Shown piece after piece: positions 12,465 to 24,599 of a stretch of DNA of 64,000 nucleotides. The notes under the pieces are model-generated. The model did no database searches. It was not told the origin of the DNA and was given only the letters and a program-made list of their open reading frames with translations. The stretch's first letter is position 1, and each line of letters begins with the position of its first letter. Made by a program: the position numbers and the translations under genes. The stretch is from Cunninghamia lanceolata (taxonomy: Eukaryota; Streptophyta; Pinopsida; Cupressales; Cupressaceae). The stretch spans positions 5,474,501-5,538,500 of the forward strand of contig BSBN01000233.1 in NCBI GenBank assembly GCA_027924645.1, read 5' to 3'.

Positions 12465-13865
12465 CTAAACTTCCTCCTGGAAGTCATAAAAAAGGTGAGG
12501 ATAGAGTGCCCTCAAACTAGCTGCATCCTCCCAAGTTGCTGTGACCTCATCATAATGATCCCACTGGACCCTAACCTGGTCTAGCTCTCAACATCAAAGG
12601 CCTAGCATCTGACGAGCCAATATGTAAATTGGCTCCAAATCCAACTTCCCATCCACCTCTACCTGTAGAGCACTCCAGTCTAATACATGAGATAAATCAG
12701 ATATATATCGTCTCAATACAGAAATATGAAAGACATCGTGGATACACAACAGGCTAGGTGGCAATGCTAGATGGTAGGAAACATGTCCTATCCACTCCAA
12801 GATCTCAAGAGGTCCTACAAATCGTGGTGTGAGCTTAGAGCCCTTTCCATAATAGATTGGACTCTTGTGTGGCCACACTCTAAGGAATACTCTGTCCCCA
12901 ACTGAGAAGCTTCGATCAGTTCTCTTAGCATCGGCACACTTTTTTTGTCTATCCTATGCCTCCTAAAGTTTCTACCTAACTAGTGTGACCTTCTGCTCCA
13001 TATCCTGAACTAACTCTAGACCAATGGCAACCCTGTCCTCTATTCGATCCCAACTCAATGGTGTCCTACATGGTTTGTTGTATAAAGCTTGAAAGGGAGG
13101 CATACCCAACAAGATGTGATGCCCATTATTGTAGGCAAACTCAACCAAATTTAGATACTCCTCCCATCCAGACTGATGGTCCATAACATACATATGAAGT
13201 ATGTCCTCCAACACCTAATTCACCCGCTCTGTCTATCCATGTATGTCAGGATGATAAGCGGAGCTAAAGTTGAGCTGTGTGCCCAACGCTTGCTGCAAGG
13301 CTCTCTAAAAGGCTGAAGTGAACACTAAATCCCTGTCATAAATGATGCGGTGAGGTACTCCATGTAATCTCACATTATTGTCCAAGAATACTCTCGCCAC
13401 TGCTGGTGCATTGTACATTGTGCATACAGGTGAAAAATGCGCCACCTTGGTCAACTTGTCGACTATCACCATGATGGCATCATGGTGGCGTGAAGACATA
13501 GGAAGACCAATAATGAAATCCATGGAAATGGTGTCCCATTTCCACTTAGGTATCTCGTGAGGGTATAAAAGACTTGCTAGATACTGATGAACGACCTTGA
13601 CCCTCTGGCACTCAAGGCATCGAGCAACAAACTTTGCAATATCCCGTCTCATACCCACCCAATGGTACAGTTTTCATAGGTCAGCATGCATCTTCTTCAC
13701 CCCCGAATGTGCTGCATATGGTGCTCTGTGAGCCTCTGATAACACTACAGTATGTAGGTCACCTACGCGGGGTACATAGATGCGCTGTCGATGACGAAGT
13801 AACCCATCTACCTCAAGTGAATAACCTGCAAACCTACCCACAAGGGCCCTTTGTGAATGGATCTC
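12465..13865 (-). pseudogene. Element C integrase with C-terminal chromodomain-like end
   Basis: Minus-strand order: zinc-binding region (RRDIAKFVARCLECQRVK near 13650), catalytic core with ISMDFIIGLP (Asp), YDRDLVFTS (second Asp; SDRD usual) and, past a stop, the Glu of TERVN near 13225; then FAYNN and GMPPFQALY, the GPY/F part (FVGPLEILEWIG), and a last segment with VRVQWDHYDEVTATWE and LRALYPHLF, which matches the truncated chromodomain-like end of Del/Tekay-type elements. The whole stretch is one frame with RT and RNase H, broken only by stops. The natural stop is at 12465-12467. Confidence 0.9.
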
Positions 13866-14430
13866 CTACTGCACCTCAAGAAACCACTCATCCTTAGGTA
13901 GATGCTGAATAATGCATCCTCTCAAGTCCACACTCAGAGTCAAGGTCAAGATCTCATGGTACCTTTGACTCAATGCATTAGCAACCACATTCTCCTTCCC
14001 TTTGATGTAGTGGACATCAAAGTCATACTCGCAAAGAAACTTCATCCAACGCCGCTGATGGGCGTTTAGATTCAGCTGCGTAGAGATATACTGAAGACTG
14101 TTGTGATCTGAATGAAGCTCAAAGTGATGACCTAATAAGAAGTGTCTCCAATGAACTAAAGCATGAATCACTGCCACTAACTCCAAATCGTAGGTGGGGT
14201 AGTTAAGCTCATGGGTCTTGAGCTTTTGTGACTCATATGTGATCGCTCTACCACCCTGGATAAGTATGACTCCCAAACCCTCAAGTGATGCATCCGTGCA
14301 AATCATAAAATCTGCTATAGGATCAGGAACTACTAAAATGGGAGTGCTAGTAAGACGCTCCTTAAGGACACCAAAGGCCCTCTCACACTACTCAGTCCAT
14401 AGAAAACTCTTCCCTTTCTGCTGAAGGGAA
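13866..14430 (-). pseudogene. Element C RNase H
   Basis: The domain is open for 146 residues: ICTDASLEGLGVIL (catalytic Asp), YDLELVAVIHALVHWRHFL (Glu), LHSDHNSLQYI (Asp). The last catalytic position in VVANALSQR is Asn where the family has Asp (ADALSR), a single G-to-A change on the coding strand. It is in frame with RT upstream and integrase downstream. Inactive as it stands. Confidence 0.9.
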
Positions 14431-15420
14431 GTGATAGGGTGCGCTATCTGAGAAAAACCCTCAACAAATCTATGGTAATAACCAACTAATCCCATAAAAC
14501 TCCTGACCTCTGTCACACTGGTGGGTGTTGGTCAATCTCTAATAGCCCTGATCTTCGATGGATCTACTGAGATTCCATCGCTAGATAGGATATGCCCCAA
14601 ATACTATACCTCTGTCCTAAAAAATGTACACTTCACCAAGTTCCCATAAAGATTCTGCTCCCTCAAACACTGTAGAACCTGACAAAGGTGCTCCTCATGC
14701 TCCTGCTCGGTCTATGAATAGATCAAAATGTCATTGAGGAAAATAATCATGAACTGATCCATGTAGGTATGGAACACCTCGTTCATGAGACTCATGAACA
14801 CTGTAGGGGCATTCGTCAAACCAAAGGGGACTACAGTGAACTCATAGTGGCCATATTGAGTCTGGAAGGCTGTCTTATGGATATCCACCTCTATGATACG
14901 CAACTGATGGTAACTGGACTTCAGGTCAATCTTAGAGAACACCCTAGCTCCCTGCATCTGATCGAGGAGATCGTCAATCCTGGGCAGAGGATAATGGTTC
15001 TTCACTGTCACCTTATTCAACTACTTATAATCCATGCATAATCAAAGAAACCCATCCTTCTTCTTCACAAAGATGATAGGAGCACCCCAAGGTGAAATAC
15101 TCGGTTGAATGTGCCCCTTCTCGAGAAAGTCCTCAAGCTGTAACTTGAGCTCTATGAGCTCATGAGTGGTCATCCTGTAGGGTGCACGAGACATTAGCTT
15201 GGCACTTGGCACTAAGTCAATATGAAAGTCTACCTCACGATGGGGTGGCATCCTGAGTAACTCTACTAGAAACACATCGGCAAACTCTCTCAGGATGGGA
15301 TGATCATCCAAAGATTCCTCAGGCTTGTCATCTAATCTGTCACTCACTATGATAGCGAACATCTGGCATCCCTTCCGCATGCAGCGCTTAAGCTGCTGAG
15401 CGGATATCATATGCATTGTT
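14431..15420 (-). pseudogene. Element C reverse transcriptase
   Basis: Motifs in order on the minus strand: [87 protein letters not shown] and the catalytic site FLNDILIYS near 14725. The catalytic FLDD has become FLND, so the first Asp is lost by a G-to-A change. Stops at about 15042, 15021 and 14712 fall at expected codons for Gln or Arg. In one frame with protease and RNase H. Confidence 0.92.
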
Positions 15421-15499
15421 GTGGGCTTCTACATGCCCACTATCTCCACTGATGTACCATGATCGTCGAAGAAGCTAATCTCCTTTCGGTGATAATCTA

Positions 15500-15975
15500 G
15501 CTTGGCTCGATGAGCCGCAAGCTAGTCCATACCCAAAACCACATCGTAGGATCCTAATGTCATAACTCTAATGTCATAAACCATGGCAAAGGGTCCCAAA
15601 GAAATCTCATAGTTGTGGACTAATGCATCTACTATCATCTTGGCCTCTGAGGCCAACTCAACCACCCACCTATCACCCTGCCTAAAGGCCACTAGCCTGC
15701 AATGCTCCACTAACGATGGAGATATGAAAGAGTCAGTAGCACCAGAGTCAAAGAGAATAGAAATGGAGACACCCCATAGCATACCTGATGTCTCAATCAC
15801 TGATGCCTGAAAATCAGCTTGGCGGTTATCAACCGCTGCGAACATACGGTGGGACCTACCTACATCTCCAATCGTTTGCTCTGATCCTCCTGAACGAGGA
15901 TGTCCCCTTGCTGTAAAGCCCTGTGGACACTCTCTAGTTAGATGTTCTGCTCCACCACACACATAACATGGGCCC
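15500..15975 (-). pseudogene. Element C nucleocapsid zinc knuckle and aspartic protease
   Basis: At about 15975-15930 the minus strand encodes a complete CCHC knuckle, CYVCGGAEHLTREC (C-x2-C-x4-H-x4-C). It is followed by the protease with the active site ILFDSGATDSFIS near 15755 and the conserved YDVVLGMD near 15525. The triad Asp-Ser-Gly is intact. The frame is open for 146 residues. Confidence 0.92.
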
Positions 15976-17350
15976 TTAGCCTATACCTATCTAGTTTGAG
16001 TCCTACTCGACTACTACTGTCCAGATCTACCTGTGGACCCTTGTATGACTGCTGCGGCCTCGTGGGTCCCGTAGGTGGTCCCTACTACCTTTGATCTCTA
16101 CGTAGGCCTTGGTGCTACCAACCTTGATTATGCCCCCCATGTGCCCTCTACGGTGGCTGGGATCTCTGCTGCTGCTACGACTACTACTGCTGTGGGGGCT
16201 TAGGATGTAAGGATGTGAAACTAAATCCTCCTCTCTAAGGTGGCAGTGGTGGTTTGTGGTAACTCTGAATATGCTACTGCTGCCCACGATCCTGAAACTA
16301 AGGGCGTGAACTCTGCCCTCATCCCTGTATCTCCTCAGCTATGTATGCCATCTCGACAATATTACTCAATGTCTGGGGGTCTGCCATGCATAGAGGCCTT
16401 GCTATGCTATGGTTTAATCCTCTGATAAACTTATGAACCAAGAGTTTCTCATCATGGAGATACTCCACATATCGAGACAACTCTATAAATCTACCCTCAT
16501 ACTGAGCAACTGTAAGTCCTCTCTGCTAAAGGTCATGAAAATCATCTATGCAACACTTCTTGTAGTGATCTGATAAGTATCACGCATTCAAGCACTTAAT
16601 GAAAGTCTCCCATGTGAGTGTGTCCAATGATAGATGGTGCTTGCACTCCTCAGTGTGCCACTAGGTAGTTGTTGCATCTTGCAATAGGTGGACTGCCACA
16701 CATGCCTTCCTGTTTCCCTTGTAAGGACGCAACACGAAGCATCTGTCTAAGCTAATGAGCCAGGCCTCTGCCTCATCTCCCTCTGTGGTCCCAACAAAAG
16801 TAGGAGGATTTAGCCTTGACAAATGCTTGATGGGATCCCCTTGATCTCTATGCCCTCTGATAGGCTCATTCATATAATAATCATAAGGCCTGTGGACAAT
16901 ATGCTCCACTCGCACTACCTCCTCACAGCTAGCATGACGTGGAGGGCTCCTGCTACGAGCCCTGTCGGCCGATCCAACCTCCTCTGCTGTCGTATCTGGT
17001 ATCTCAACATATGGCTCCACATGTGGTGCCTCTCACGGCTCGATGTGGGGCTCCACACATATCTTGACACGAGACTCTACTCGTGGCTCCACGTGTGGCT
17101 CCTCTCGCAGATCATCGAGGGGCTCAGCACGTGGTTCTATGACCGACTCAACTATGGCCGGTGGTAGCCTATCTAACACTACCTGTAGTGCCTGTAATAT
17201 CTGTGGCTCAATATCTAGTATAGGTAGGGTCGGTGGTGTCTGCGGTATCTGTGGGGCCAGCGGTCCCTGTCCCTTAGCTAAAGAATCACTCTGCACCTCG
17301 GCGGACGTAGTGTGGTGGGATTGCGCTTGCCAAACTCATCGAGGAGGCAT
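15976..17350 (-). pseudogene. Element C gag
   Basis: The likely start is the ATG at 17350, 85 bp inside the primer site; the N-terminal part is Pro/Glu/Val-rich with short repeats of the type EPxVEPRVE. The capsid signature is near 16800-16660 (NPPTFVGTTEGDEAEAWLISLDRCF) and continues through several stops. The stretch 16300-15980 is Gln/Pro/Arg/His-rich, as is usual before the nucleocapsid knuckle, and is where the frame shifts relative to pol. Stops occur at the fourth codons of the N-terminus and at several expected Gln positions. Confidence 0.85.
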
Positions 17351-17433
17351 CCTACAAAAATGAGGTAACCACAAATTAATCAAAATTGTGTAAATAATAA
17401 TGTGCCCTAAACAAGCCTAGTGTTTAAACCTGG

Positions 17434-17445
17434 GCTCTGATTCCA
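17434..17445 (-). other. Element C primer-binding site
   Basis: On the minus strand TGGAATCAGAGC starts two bases after the LTR end (…GGCACGACA), one base off the initiator-Met site TGGTATCAGAGC. Confidence 0.88.
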
Positions 17446-17447
17446 AA

Positions 17448-19233
17448 TGTCGTGCCCATATTTCCCATGCGGTCATGACACACAACACACGTGTCATGTC
17501 CACATTTGACATCTGGTCATGACACGAAAAAATGAAAAACTTTTCTACCTATGCCTAGGAACCCCCTCGCACGTGTCTACATACTCAGTGGCAATATGTA
17601 TGAGGCATAAACATGTCAAACATAATTTGGGGAAATGCGTTATCCTAAGTCGTCCCCTACAAGATGAAAGTCATCTAGGGGGGTATGCGACGCGAAGCAT
17701 GCCGCTTTTAGGGTTAGAACAGTTTTAATCTGAACCCTAAGTTTCCTAGGTGAGAAGGTGATTTCATCAAATTCGAAACCAACTCCTAAATCTAATACAA
17801 AGGTGAAAATCAAAAAATTAAAATATGGAAATAAATGGCATGATGGACGAATGATAAAATGGAGTGATAAAAGAAGGTCAATAAAATGACAAAAAAATAA
17901 AACCCTAAAATCTAGGAAAAATTTGACAACATAACACATTTTTGATAAATGAAATAAATATTTAAAAATAGAAAGAATTCAAGGAAGAAATTAATCCAAA
18001 AATTAAAACAAATAAATGTAAAGAAAAATTAATAAATTTCCAAAGTCAAGTAATTTGACCAATCAACAAATTTATTAATTTTTGAAAATAAGTAAATGAC
18101 CAATTAAACATGATACTTAAGTCCATTAATAAATATAATCTGACAATTACATTTATTAAATGACTTAAGTTAAAATAATTAAATGGAGGATAAATTAAAA
18201 TATCCCCCTGGAATAAAGTTGATTAAAATAAAATTAAATCCATTTAAAGGTTTTCCCACCACAATTATTTAAAACACACTAAGGCAATAAAATAAAAACT
18301 CCCAATTAAATAAATAATTCATTAAGGGATAGAGCATCCCATCAAAATAAAACAACCCACCCCACAAAATAAATTACACAAGAAAAATAAAAATCCAACC
18401 CCAAAAATTAGACAACTAAAAGGAAGCACAAGAAGTCAATAATTTAAAAAGGGATTTAAAATCAAAAGTGGAGGGAACTTGGATTCCCGTGCACATGTGA
18501 GGAAAATATAATGGAGTAAATTAAAATAAAAACTCCTAATTTCCTACACAACCTCCAAGTTAGCCCTAACTAAAAATTAAAATATTCTCTCAAATGGAAG
18601 CCCTAATCTATTATTTTATTCTTTTCTTTTTTTGACAAAACCCTAACTTGTTCTTTTGTTTTCCTCTTCTCTTCTTTATCTTGTTTTCTCCATTTTTTTG
18701 TTTTCCCATTTGTTTTGTGTAGGTCAGGGTTTGAAGAAGTAGTGGTAGCCATGATAATAGTTTTCTACTACCTCTCACGAAGGTATACACATGAATATGC
18801 AATAGGGTATATATATATATACATACATACATATATATATGCTGTTAGTAGAAATTGAAGTATACATTTATTTTTATTACACAGAGGAAGGATATATATA
18901 CAGTTATATATATATATTGGTTTATATTAAATGAATATGCATCAAGGATTTCAGGTCAAAGAGGCGTAGATGGCCAGAGGGGCGAAGGCCGAATGGCACA
19001 AAAGGGGCAACGGGGGTTTAGTGTTATCACCGCCACCACTGACGACTATGGAATGGAGGTCTACAGGGGGTATATGGGTGTGGGTGGGGGCTCAGACCCC
19101 TCCCCACACCCAAGTTTAATGGAAAGATGGGTGGGCAGCAGTGAGACCGCCATCCACCCACAGTATTTTTTGTTCTTTTTTTTATTTTTTAAAAACTTAA
19201 CTCTAAATACAGTCTGCCCACATTACAAATCAT

Positions 19234-19271
<38 letters not shown>

Positions 19272-19519
19272 TTAATAGTTGATCTCAGTTTATATATATA
19301 TATACACACACACAGAGTGACATGCATATCTCTCTTTTTTTTTAAACAGTAGCATCATATATATATATATATAATTTCACAGTTACATGCATAAGTCCTT
19401 TTTAAAAAAAATACTAACATTAAATATATAATATATTCTTTTCTTTTTAATCAGTATATATATATATAGACACACACACACACAAAACACATAATAGAAT
19501 GTCATAACCAGATCTATGA

Positions 19520-19597
<78 letters not shown>

Positions 19598-22171
19598 CAC
19601 ACAAAACACACAATAGAACGTCATAACCAGATCTATGACTTATAACAACCATTTGGATATGTAAAAATTAAATAAACAAATTTACTAATCTCCCTTTTTT
19701 TTGACATTAACTAAAATGATCAGTAATATTATTTTTCTTTAAACAACAAGCATAAATATAATAGATTCTTTACTTCTATTCTCTTCATAGTATGAATATG
19801 CAATAAGATTTAAACAACATTATCCCCTTTCTTTTCTTTATGTTTAAATACAACATACTACAAAATCAACTATAACACTTAATATAAAACATCAGTATAT
19901 TTTATTTTTGCCCAAACTTTCAACAAAACATATATGCACAAATAGTCACGTAATAGACATACATTTTCCTTTAAATATATAACAACAATTTTATATGATA
20001 TTTGGTAATTTTCCATCTACACATGAGCACAACAACATAACATAATGAACCTACTTTTAAATATACAATAAAGAGTATCTCACATACAAATTTCCTTTCA
20101 CACCCAAACAATAAGGAGTACAAAATTTAGAACTCCAACACTAAGGCCTCCAAGGCCATGGCTCACAACAACCAACAAAAATAATATTGCAAAAGAGGTG
20201 AAAATAAGCTTCTTCAAGCTCCTTTTCTCCCACTACAAACTTGCAAGAAGCAAAACAACAAAAAGGGGAACCAAGCCACTACAAAATGCCCTCCTTCCTA
20301 CCGTAGACCCGCAAGTGGGTCACCCCCGAGCTAGTGAGGTAGGAATCACACAGTTGCACACACACACCACAACAAGCAACACAAAAATAACTCAGCAATA
20401 ACCCAAGGATTAACACATAACAAAACTTATCAAAATGAGTTTGATGGGGGTAGAGAATGGATCCCTCTACTCAAGAGGCCACACCAAGTCTCAAGGCCTC
20501 AAGCCAAAACCTCCAAAACACATATCTCCAAATAACTCAAAAATTGTCATGGCACTCTTGCCATCAAAATGATCTCAACACCAAGAAAAAGCCCTCAAGG
20601 CTATAAGTAGCTCAAATATGGGGGTGACCTTGAGGAGGTTCACTCTACCCTACCCCATACAAGTTGAGCCTTACCTCCAAATGGAGGTGCTCTCACCAAA
20701 CTCCCAACCCACATAAAAATAAAAACCACAAACAACAAAAATCCATAAACAGAACATAAATGAAAATGCAAGGGTAAAAGAACATAGTCATTGAGCTTAC
20801 CTTCGAAAGCCCTAAAAATGGAATCATGTTTGGTGAAGAGCTCCAAGATTCTCCAAAACTTCCAATCTCCAAAATTTTCTCTAACCCCCCAAAAGAACTC
20901 CAAGAATAGAAAGAAAATCCAAAAATGCAAGAACCCCACACTCCTCAATAAGAGGAGGTAATATAGGCCTTCTAAATTGGCCTAGAGGAATGAGAAGGTG
21001 ACACTTGTCACCCTCTCCTTCCTCTTCCCATGCTACTTGCAAGGGAGAGGAAGTGTGAGGGTGACAAGTGTCACGCTCCAATTCCATCCCAATCCTCACC
21101 TTATCCACTTGTGCTCTCACACATGTGTTAGAGAACAAGTGGTGAGGTGGCAATTCCCTTCAAGCCTCCATGAGGATAAGGGATGCCATATGGCATCCTC
21201 TTATTCTCCAAGAGATCCATCTCCTCCAAGATGCTCTCACACGTGTGTGAGAGTCTTGGAGGGAGATCCCACACACTTGGGAGTCTTGGAGACCTCCCAA
21301 GTCTTCTTGGTGAAGGGATGCCCAAACTTTGGGAAGGGAGATGAGTCTTTCCCAAAGCATGACTCATCTCCCACCCTTAGCCATTTCAAAATTCGTCACT
21401 TTGACTAAACCTCAGTTTAGAGTGACCAAAAGTGAGTTACCCCAAGGTTTAATTAGTCAAAATTGACCCTAGACCCATGGGTAACCACCTAGGGTAAGTT
21501 TTGGGACACTAAGGTTCACCTAGGAAGTCATAAATCCACTTTAAATGGCCCAAAAAAAATAAAAACAATACCAAGTGGTGTAAAACAATAAAAATTATAC
21601 AACACATGATATAAATTAATTAAACAAAAGGGGGTACTAGGCCAAATAATAAAACCACAAGTACTTAAACAAAATTTGAATCAAACGTGATCCTCATCCC
21701 TCTTGGGAATGGATCAGTTTTACAGGGAAAAACATATGTGTGAATACTACCTCCAATTTCTCATGGCCTGGGAATATACTCCTACACATCTAGATCAAGT
21801 GTCAATCATATCACGAGTAATCATAGCCAAAGTAACTGAAATTAAATTCATGCCATTGAATACCACATTAATCATCTACAACATAATTCAAGATTAAACT
21901 GCATTTTCTATCTAATGTCACATAATCATCATCACATAAAGAACTAGAAATCACATCAATAACATCATCTAATATATTTCGCATGTCTAGTGTCAACATA
22001 ACATCAAAATATGATCAAATCAAATCACCATATGTCTAATCAATGTCAAATCAAAATAAGAAGATATAATCAAATCTACATAATGGAACAATAGTCTCTA
22101 AAAGTATGATAATGTCATCAACTGAAATGTAAAACAATCAAAATAAGGAAGGAAAAATAATCGGCCTCACA
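17448..22171 (-). repeat. Element C 5' LTR (4724 bp)
   Basis: Plus-strand ends are TGTCGTGCCC and CGGCCTCACA, followed by the TSD CTCTG. It contains a pure TA tract at about 19503-19588, flanked by two copies of a segment with AACACAYAATAGAAYGTCAT (about 19475-19525 and 19590-19640), so the tract sits in a small tandem duplication. A segment at 20648-21411 is missing from the other LTR. The conserved block with TAGACCCGCAAGTGGGTCAC near 20300 is found in all three LTR copies of the family. No ORF is supported. Confidence 0.93.
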
Positions 22172-22176
22172 CTCTG

Positions 22177-23760
22177 GTACTGTCAAAGATTTGTACAACC
22201 TAGTATTTTGACTACTTCCTTTTGCAACTTGACATAATCTACAACTCTGCACAAACTTCCTTACATCCTGTTTAATGTGAAAAGAGAGGGAAGGTTTGAT
22301 GTTTTGATGTTTTAGTGTTGATGGGTTTAGATCCTCCTTTCACAACAAACATTCAAGGACATATCAACTGAGTTGAACCTCAATTTGTGCAAGAGGATTA
22401 CCTATAGGTTGGGCTGTCACTTGGAATGATGTGGAAACTTAGAAATTGCTAATTAATTCCTTAATGTAATCCCCAAATATGCAAGAAACCCTAATTATGC
22501 AAAATAGTGATCAAATTGATAGATTCAAGAAAATGCTTGCAGAGTGAGATAGAAGATAGAGATTAATAACTAACCATTTTTCAAAGTTTGGGATTTAGAA
22601 TATTCAAGGACAATGCCCCAGGCACCCAAGTCTAGGGTATTGTTTTCTTCACAGAATGTAGAACTCCTTTCGACACTGATGATCATTGTTCCATCTGTTT
22701 CCATCACAGGATATGTAGAGGACACTATGACTAGTCCCTGTGTTTGAGGTAGGCTGATCTTTGGGATATCGGGGCTTCTTCAGATGTAGAATATCACTAT
22801 CACAAAGATTCCAGTGTCTAAAACTCTAGAGGACATTTCCCTAGATGCCTATGTCCTAAAATGTTCAATTTTGTCTCTTCCTTTCAGATCTTGAATCCTT
22901 GTCATCTGCAACCTTCCTTTGCAACTCCACTTCATGAAACTTAGTACCTGTAACTTGTAGTCACAAAGGAATGTGGTTGGGGGTTGTGGTGTTTAGAGGC
23001 TTGACTTAGTCAAGCCCTAGAGAGACATTCAAGTCTTCCAAACACCATTGGTAGATAAGAGTGTGTATCCCTACAGGATAGAGGCAAATACCAAATGATA
23101 AATGATTCAAACATAAACAAATGTCACGTCGGAGGCATAGCTCTCACATAAATGAAGATCCTTCATGCACATGAGAAGATGAAGCTAAATCTACAATCAC
23201 AAACACAATAACAATGCTCTAGTTTGCAAAAAATGAATATCTTGAAATCACAAGCTTGCCACAAGTTCACAATCATAATCTTCTCTCTAGTTTACAAATG
23301 AAAACCTAAACATGCTTATATATACAACACACATTCCCACCAAGAATTTCATAATTTAAACATAAGGTGTTGGCATAGGGCCTAACAACAGTCATATAAT
23401 CGACACTTAGATTTAGGGCTTGAACCAAAATAGGGAAGGACTAGGGTGTGAGCGCCCATGTCCTCCCTCTCTATTTTAGGTAGGGCTTAACATTATAGCA
23501 CCCCTAGGTCCTATTTCCATAACACTTAGGGGTTTTCTCATTGGGATTCAAAATTAACATGCAATATGATCTAAATGCATTCTAAGGACCCAAGAGCTAA
23601 ACCTTAAGAAGGAAAAGCCCCCAAGGGGACATCTTCCAACATAACACATCCTTATATATTTGCGGCCAAAAGTAATTTTTACTTACCAAAGCCACTGTCT
23701 TATCAATTCCAAAATGTCCTACCAATCCACCACTATGTTTCTCTTTTATCAAATTGTCTC
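22177..23760 (-). pseudogene. Element B integrase zinc-binding domain, split by insertion G
   Basis: On the minus strand 23760-23653 encodes [18 protein letters not shown] and [10 protein letters not shown], and 22262-22177 continues with RKFVQSCRLCQVAKGS, giving the His and Cys pairs of the integrase HHCC domain. The text between (22270-23645) is an insertion. At 22177 the reading passes across element C to the catalytic core at 8340. The domain would help hold the integrase multimer on LTR DNA ends. Confidence 0.88.
22270..23645. mobile_element. Insertion G (1376 bp), class unknown
   Basis: The insertion splits two consecutive codons of B's integrase and is flanked by ACATCCT at 22263-22269 and 23646-23652, a 7-bp duplication. 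Its ends GTTTAATGTG and CCAACATAAC are only weakly inverted. There is no ORF of note, no LTR-like TG..CA end, no poly-A and no Helitron-type end. The text is AT-rich and otherwise unremarkable. A non-autonomous DNA transposon is possible; the class is not decided. Confidence 0.6.
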
Positions 23761-24250
23761 TCATTGAAGTCCTAGGTATGCACAACTGATTTCCTTTGAA
23801 TAACATATCTTTCTTCATGAAACTACACTTCTTGATGTTTGTCAACAATTTCTCTTCTCTCAACCTCTGCAATACTTGTTTGAGGTGCCATAAATGTTCT
23901 TTTTTCTTACTGAAAATCAGAATATCATCTAAATATACAATAACAAACTTACCCAAGAATTTCTTCAAAACTTCATTCATCAATCTCATGAAAGTACTCG
24001 GTGCATTTGTCAATCCAAAAGGCATCACTAACCACTCACACAGTCCTTCATTTGTCTTGAAAGCAGTCTTCCATTCATCTCCTTCTCTGATTATGATTTG
24101 ATGGTATCCACTCTTCATGTCTGTCTTTGTAAAATATTTTTCTCCACTCAAACAATCCATAAAGTCATCCATCCTAAACAATGGAAATCTACCCAACAAT
24201 ATGACATACATCCATAGGCATAATATCACATAATACTTCATCATGATAAG
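23700..24250 (-). pseudogene. Element B reverse transcriptase, shortened at both sides
   Basis: Minus-strand motifs: [63 protein letters not shown], and the catalytic [10 protein letters not shown] near 23940, intact. The N-terminal fingers are missing: protease text (MDVCHILLGR) passes straight into RFPLFRMDD. After [17 protein letters not shown] the reading passes straight to the integrase N-terminus, so the RT connection and the whole RNase H are missing. This 215-residue open frame is thus a doubly deleted polyprotein piece, and B could not have supplied its own reverse transcription. Confidence 0.88.
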
Positions 24251-24259
24251 ATCAAATAT

Positions 24260-24560
24260 GAAATTTCACCAAACATTGTTCACTCACCAATACCTTATGA
24301 TCATCTCGAATCCATGCTATCTAATATGGCTTAGGGTGTTTCAATCTCTCTAGCTTTAGTTTAGGCACAATCTCCTCTGAAACCAAATTATCAAAACTAC
24401 CACTATTAATTACAACCTTACAACATTTACCTTCTAATTTGCATCTGGTCTGAAACAAACTTTTCCTCTGCGGTGGTTCTTCATTTGTCTCTACTTGAAA
24501 TAGTGCTCTCCTCATGACAAATGATTCTCCCTTCACAAGTTTACCAACTAAATTAGGTGA
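24260..24560 (-). pseudogene. Element B aspartic protease, active-site Asp changed
   Basis: On the minus strand, KCCKVVINSGSFDNLVSEEIV (24430-24370) matches the protease active-site strand, but the triad reads Asn-Ser-Gly instead of Asp-Ser-Gly, a G-to-A change. The second strand ([15 protein letters not shown]) is at about 24225 after a stop at 24321. Inactive as it stands. Confidence 0.85.
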
Positions 24561-24599
24561 TCCAATAGGTTCTTCTTCTACATAATTTGTTCTTCCATT

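Larger units (their letters stand above)
8341..22171 (-). mobile_element. Element C: complete Ty3/gypsy element with very long LTRs (13.8 kb)
   Basis: LTRs lie at 8341-12449 and 17448-22171, with gag-pol on the minus strand between them, a perfect 5-bp TSD CTCTG at 8336-8340 and 22172-22176, a primer site next to the right LTR and a purine tract next to the left LTR. All structural parts of a complete LTR element are therefore present. The LTR pair differs by roughly 10% over the first 290 bp by eye, and the coding region has many stops, so it is old and inactive. A solo LTR of the same family is at 40861-44777. Confidence 0.95.
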
